DNA of 8,317 nt from Nitriliruptoraceae bacterium (GTDB lineage Bacteria > Actinomycetota > Nitriliruptoria > Nitriliruptorales > Nitriliruptoraceae), in the NCBI GenBank assembly GCA_007117945.1, contig SKTN01000184.1, forward strand, positions 1 through 8,317, given 5' to 3'. This document shows positions 4,597 to 8,317 of the stretch, in pieces (position 1 is the first letter of the stretch; every line of letters begins with the position of its first letter). The notes beneath the pieces were generated by a model. It worked only from the letters and a program-made list of their open reading frames with translations, had not been told where the DNA came from and ran no database searches. Both the position numbers and the translations under genes were made by a program.

Positions 4597-6795
4597 GTGA
4601 CCGACGAGACCCTGCTCACGTTGTTCCGCGTCATCGCCGGCACCGCGACGCTGGCGTTCTTCGGCGCCTGGGCGGTACGACGGGGCACCTTCCTCGTGCA
4701 GCTCACCCGGGCCGCGCAGTCCAACCCGGAACGCAACATCGGCACCGCCTTCCGGGCGAACATCCGCCACGCACTGGTCAACATCCTCGGGCACAAGAAG
4801 CTGCTGAAGTGGACCCTGTCGGGGGTCGCGCACTTCTGGGTGATGTACGCCTTCTTCGTCCTGCAGACCACGGTGCTGGAGGCGATCGGTGAGCTGTACG
4901 TCGGCCCGTCCTTCCAGCTGCCGCTGCTGAACGCCATCGAGCTGTTCGGGATCACCGCCTACGACGTGCTCGGCTTCTCCCAGGACATGCTGGGCCTGCT
5001 GTCGCTGACCGGTATCGCGATCTTCGCCGGGATCCGCTTCGCCCAGAACCCCGCGGGCCGGGGCCGCGGCTCCCGCTTCGCCGGCTCCAACCTCAACCAG
5101 GGTTGGTGGGTGCTCAGCGCCGAGGTGCTGGTGGTGTGGACCCTGTGGACCGCCCACGGCGTGCGCTACGCCAAGGGCTTCGCGCCCACCGACGCCGCAC
5201 TGATCTCCAACAACATCTTCGGCGAGGCGATGCTCGGCATCGCGCCCCTGACGCTGGAGTGGATCGGCGCGATCAACCTCGTCGCCCACCTGGCCATCGT
5301 CGGCGGGTTCCTGGTCTTCACCCTGCACTCCAAGCACCTGCACATCATCACGATCCCCTTCCAGGAGCTCACCCGCGACCCGAACCGCACCACCGCGCTG
5401 GGCAAGCTCACCTCGGAACCGATCGACCTCGAGAACATGACCGAGGAGACGGTGCTGGGCGTCGGCGCGATCGAGCAGTTCACCTTCGACCGGTTCCTGG
5501 ACTTCCAGACCTGCACGGAGTGCGGACGCTGCCAGTCCCAGTGCCCGGCCTGGAACACCGGCAAGCCGCTGAGCCCCAAGATCCTGATCCAGGACCTGCG
5601 CGACCACATGTACGCCAAGGGCCCCTTCCTCCTGGGCAAGGTGGACGAGGCCGAGGCCGGCGACGTGATCAACATCCCCCTGGTGGGTGACGCCCCCGGT
5701 GCGGCCAGCGTGATCGACTACGACGTGCTGTGGTCGTGCACCACCTGCGGTGCGTGCGTGGAGGAGTGCCCCGTCGACATCCAGCACGTCGACACCATCG
5801 TGGACATGCGCCGCTACAAGGCGATGATGGAGTCGAGCTTCCCCGCCGAAGCCGGCGTGATGCTCAAGAACGTGGAGAACTCCGGCGACCCCTGGGGCGT
5901 GGGCCAGTCGAAGCGCGAGGAGTGGACCAACAAGCTCGACTTCGACATCCCCGTGCTGGAGCCCGGCGCACAGCAGGGTGGGCAGTACGAGTACATCTTC
6001 TGGACCGGGTGCGCCGGTGCGGTGGACGACCGCTCGGTGAAGATCACCCAGGCCACCGCGCAACTGCTCCACGACGCCGACGTGTCCTTCGCGATCCTCG
6101 GCAAGCACGAGACCTGCACGGGGGACCCGGCCCGTCGGCTCGGCATGGAGTACCTGTTCCAGATGCTCGCGCAGCAGAACGTGGAGCTGCTCAAGAGCGT
6201 CGGCGCGGACCGGACCAAGATCGTCGCGTGGTGCCCCCACTGCTTCAACACGCTCAAGAACGAGTACCCCGACTTCGACGGCAACTTCGAGGTGCTGCAC
6301 CACTCCGAGGTGCTCGCCAAGCTGATCGACGAGGGCCGGCTGGTGGCCACCAACCAGCTGGACAAGCGGGTCACCTACCACGACCCCTGCTACCTCGGCC
6401 GCCACAACGAGGTGTACTCCACCCCCCGCCAGGTGGTGAACGCGGTCCCCGGCCTGCAGCCGACCGAGATGACCCGCTGCCGCTCCAACGGTTTCTGCTG
6501 CGGCGCCGGCGGCGCGCGCATGTGGATGGAGGAGAACATCGGCAAGCGCGTCAACATGGAACGTGTCGACGAGGCGCTCGAGCTCGACCCGGAGCTGATC
6601 ACCACCGCCTGCCCCTACTGCACCACGATGCTCGAGGACGGCATCGCGCAGAAGACCCAGGAGGGGGCGCTCGGCGACGGTCAGGTCGAGGTGCTGGACA
6701 TCTCCGAGGTGCTCCAGCGCGGGCGGATGCTGCCGATGGCCGCCCAGGGGGTGGCGCCCGTGGCTGCGGGGGAGACGGCCGGCGAGGAGGGCTGA
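4597..6795 (+). CDS. etfD: EtfD-like membrane iron-sulfur/heme reductase (ETF:menaquinone oxidoreductase type)
   Basis: A 732-residue membrane enzyme resembling M. tuberculosis EtfD (Rv0338c) and the EMO enzymes of syntrophic bacteria, which pass electrons from acyl-CoA dehydrogenases, through ETF, to the quinone pool. The N-terminal 250 residues are a NarI-like membrane domain with about five or six helices (first at 7-27, last near 224-244); H79, H187, H231 and H244 are candidate heme ligands. Two [4Fe-4S] motifs follow: C306, C309, C312, C316 and C381, C384, C387, C391, each ending in CP. Two HdrB-type CCG domains come last. The first has C472, TC at 506-507 and CPHC at 546-549, lacking one cysteine. 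The second is canonical (C598, CC at 634-635, CPYC at 672-675). GTG at 4597 is chosen for GGGAG at 4584-4588 and because the membrane domain starts there; the frame stays open upstream by chance. No etfA or etfB is in the window. The fold is certain; the ETF partner is by homology. Confidence 0.93.
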   Translation: MTDETLLTLFRVIAGTATLAFFGAWAVRRGTFLVQLTRAAQSNPERNIGTAFRANIRHALVNILGHKKLLKWTLSGVAHFWVMYAFFVLQTTVLEAIGELYVGPSFQLPLLNAIELFGITAYDVLGFSQDMLGLLSLTGIAIFAGIRFAQNPAGRGRGSRFAGSNLNQGWWVLSAEVLVVWTLWTAHGVRYAKGFAPTDAALISNNIFGEAMLGIAPLTLEWIGAINLVAHLAIVGGFLVFTLHSKHLHIITIPFQELTRDPNRTTALGKLTSEPIDLENMTEETVLGVGAIEQFTFDRFLDFQTCTECGRCQSQCPAWNTGKPLSPKILIQDLRDHMYAKGPFLLGKVDEAEAGDVINIPLVGDAPGAASVIDYDVLWSCTTCGACVEECPVDIQHVDTIVDMRRYKAMMESSFPAEAGVMLKNVENSGDPWGVGQSKREEWTNKLDFDIPVLEPGAQQGGQYEYIFWTGCAGAVDDRSVKITQATAQLLHDADVSFAILGKHETCTGDPARRLGMEYLFQMLAQQNVELLKSVGADRTKIVAWCPHCFNTLKNEYPDFDGNFEVLHHSEVLAKLIDEGRLVATNQLDKRVTYHDPCYLGRHNEVYSTPRQVVNAVPGLQPTEMTRCRSNGFCCGAGGARMWMEENIGKRVNMERVDEALELDPELITTACPYCTTMLEDGIAQKTQEGALGDGQVEVLDISEVLQRGRMLPMAAQGVAPVAAGETAGEEG

Positions 6796-6797
6796 GC

Positions 6798-6835
6798 GCC
6801 GTCACCGGCCACCCAGCCCGATCAGGCCGTCACCG
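6798..6835. repeat. 10-bp direct repeat at a convergent gene junction
   Basis: GCCGTCACCG occurs at 6798-6807 and again at 6826-6835, spanning the 34-base gap between two convergent genes. The second copy covers the end of the diguanylate cyclase. It is not an inverted repeat and shows no T-tract, so it does not look like a terminator. It may be chance in such GC-rich DNA. Confidence 0.3.
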
Positions 6836-8194
6836 CGGAAGGGTCGTTCGCCGGTGCGCGAGCTGCTGCAGGACCGCGGTGAGCATCTGCGGCTCGTAGC
6901 TGCGGACCTGGGACTTGCCGGCATCCTTGGCGGCGTACATCGCGAGGTCGGCGGCACGCAGCACCGCGTCGGGGGTGTCGCCGTCGGTGAGCATCGCCGC
7001 ACCGATGCTGGCGCCGGTGCCGACCTCCTCCATCTCCTCGCCGAGGTCGTAGGGCTCGGTCAGCCGCGCCCGGACGCGCTCGGCGATGCGCAGCGCCTGC
7101 TCGAGGTCGTCCACCTCGTCGATCAGGACGGCGAACTCGTCGCCGCCGAGGCGCCCTGCGGTGTCCGCGGGGCGCAGGCAGGCGCGGATGCGCCGGGCCG
7201 CCTCCTGCAGGAGCCGGTCGCCGGCGCCGTGTCCCAGGCTGTCGTTGACCGTCTTGAAGTCGTCGAGGTCGAGGAAGAGCACCGCACCGCTGCGGGGTGG
7301 CCGTCGGCGTAGCCGGTCGTCGATCCGGATGCGGAACAGGCGCAGGTTCGCGAGCTGGGTGAGGGGGTCGTGGAAGGCCTGGTGCTCGAGCTCCTCCTCG
7401 AGCTGCTTCTCGCGGGTGACGTCCACGAGCACGCCGCGCTGGAGGCGTCGTCCCTGCTCGTCGGTGGAGACGCTGAACTGGTCCCGCAGCCACACGACGC
7501 CGCCATCCCTGCGGTGCATCCGGTAGGTCAGGGTCAGCGGCTCCGTGGAACCCGAGCGCAGGTGCGCATCGCAGCTGGCCAGCACCGCGTCACGGTCGCT
7601 GGCGTGGAGTTGCTGGAGCCACAGGCCGGGGGTGGCCGACCACTCCTCTGGGTCGTAGCCGAGCACCTGCTCGAGGCGGGGGCTGACGTAGGCGGAGGGC
7701 ACCCCCGGGTCGGGATCGCCGGCGTACACCACGGCGGGCACCTGCTCCACCATGTGGCGGTAGCTCGCCTCGGCGGCCTCCAGCTCCGCCTGGAGCCGCT
7801 TCTCCTCGGTGACGTCCTGCAGCAGCCCGATGGCGAGGTGGCCACCGGCGTCGTCCTGCATGCTGGCGACCAGCAGGCGTCCCCACACGACGTGACCATC
7901 CCGGTGGAAGAACCGCTTGTCCAGGTCGAAGCGGTCGATCTCACCCGCCATGAGGGCGCTGAACAGCTCGTCGTTGCGGGCGATGTCGTCGGGGTGGGTG
8001 AACACCTCGAAGGGCAGCTCGGCGAACTCCTCCTCGGAGTAGCCGAGCATGCGGCGCAGGACGTCGTTGGTCAGCACCGTGCGCCGCTGTCCGTCCACGA
8101 TGCCGACACCGATCGGCGCCAGGGCGATGATGCGTGCCAGCAGGGCGTGGGGCGCGTCAGCGAACGCCGATGCGAGGGCGGTGACATCGCTCAC
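6830..8194 (-). CDS. PAS-PAS-GGDEF diguanylate cyclase
   Basis: A cytosolic signalling enzyme that should make cyclic di-GMP from two GTP. From GTG at 8194 it has 454 residues. PAS 1 spans about 24-134, ending GLLQDVTEEKRL. PAS 2 spans about 144-264, ending GVLVDVTREKQL. A short coiled linker (EKQLEEELEHQ) leads to the GGDEF domain, about 267-430. This has HDPLTQLANL, LDLDDFK with metal-binding D309, NDSLGHGAGD, and an intact GGDEF at 350-354. RPAD at 341-344, exactly five residues before GGDEF, is a complete inhibitory I-site, so product feedback is expected. There is no EAL or HD-GYP domain and no membrane helix; the PAS ligand cannot be told. GTG at 8194 is preferred over GTG at 8218 because GGGAAGG (8201-8207) lies six bases upstream of it. 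The gene converges on the EtfD-like gene, 34 bases away. Confidence 0.94.
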   Translation of the reverse strand: MSDVTALASAFADAPHALLARIIALAPIGVGIVDGQRRTVLTNDVLRRMLGYSEEEFAELPFEVFTHPDDIARNDELFSALMAGEIDRFDLDKRFFHRDGHVVWGRLLVASMQDDAGGHLAIGLLQDVTEEKRLQAELEAAEASYRHMVEQVPAVVYAGDPDPGVPSAYVSPRLEQVLGYDPEEWSATPGLWLQQLHASDRDAVLASCDAHLRSGSTEPLTLTYRMHRRDGGVVWLRDQFSVSTDEQGRRLQRGVLVDVTREKQLEEELEHQAFHDPLTQLANLRLFRIRIDDRLRRRPPRSGAVLFLDLDDFKTVNDSLGHGAGDRLLQEAARRIRACLRPADTAGRLGGDEFAVLIDEVDDLEQALRIAERVRARLTEPYDLGEEMEEVGTGASIGAAMLTDGDTPDAVLRAADLAMYAAKDAGKSQVRSYEPQMLTAVLQQLAHRRTTLPR

Positions 8195-8317
8195 CGGAAC
8201 CCTTCCCGTTCGGGCCACGACCGGCCGAGGTGCGTCGTCACGGCATCGCGCGCTCCCCCGTACGCGCTGCTGCCGTCCAGCCTAGGTGACCGGCGCCCGG
8301 ACGGACCCCACGGACCG

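Noticed and set aside
4498..6405. A 635-codon open frame antisense to the EtfD-like gene
   Set aside because: Its composition is repetitive in Val, Leu, Gly, Asp and His, with no domain, and it mirrors the codon bias of a clearly real gene on the other strand. Long antisense frames are expected at this GC content.
8219..8317. Promoter or further gene in the right-hand end
   Set aside because: No clear -10/-35 pair for the cyclase on the minus strand, no ribosome site and no coding frame with features; nothing could be supported.

Overview
The window reads as chromosomal core DNA of a high-GC Gram-positive bacterium, most likely an actinobacterium (Actinomycetota). Four things point there: the very GC-rich sequence with long spurious antisense frames; six of the nine recognisable genes starting at GTG and every visible stop being TGA or TAG; a DnaK of the Gram-positive type (no roughly 25-residue insertion in the ATPase domain) with an HspR-type operator (HAIR) upstream; and an EtfD-type membrane iron-sulfur reductase like the mycobacterial one. 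The genus cannot be told from this window.

Layout. 1-761 (minus) is the first 253 codons of dnaK, running off the left edge. Its 294-bp upstream region holds a strong ribosome binding site, a candidate promoter, a 14-bp perfect palindrome and a near-consensus HAIR operator. 1056-2750 (minus) is a compact run of three genes: a DUF192 lipoprotein, a beta-hydroxyacid dehydrogenase coupled to it, and a 54-residue one-helix membrane protein. 2818-3858 (plus) is a tightly joined pair, a double-ACT-domain GcvR-like regulator and a peptide deformylase, with no base between stop and start. 3889-4353 (minus) is an unrecognised small lipoprotein. 4597-6795 (plus) is the 732-residue EtfD-like heme/iron-sulfur reductase, the largest gene. 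6830-8194 (minus) is a PAS-PAS-GGDEF diguanylate cyclase. The last 120 bases hold only the start region of that gene.

Functional picture. Most of the genes are housekeeping: protein folding (dnaK), N-terminal deformylation (def) and electron flow from acyl-CoA oxidation into the quinone pool (etfD). Around them sit less characterised partners: the ACT regulator joined to def, the DUF192 lipoprotein with its dehydrogenase, and the diguanylate cyclase. No mobile element, CRISPR array, tRNA, rRNA or phage gene was seen, and I see no convincing new multi-gene system. The most useful leads are the dnaK control region, the apparently leaderless DUF192 transcript, the overlooked 54-residue membrane protein and the ACT-deformylase coupling.
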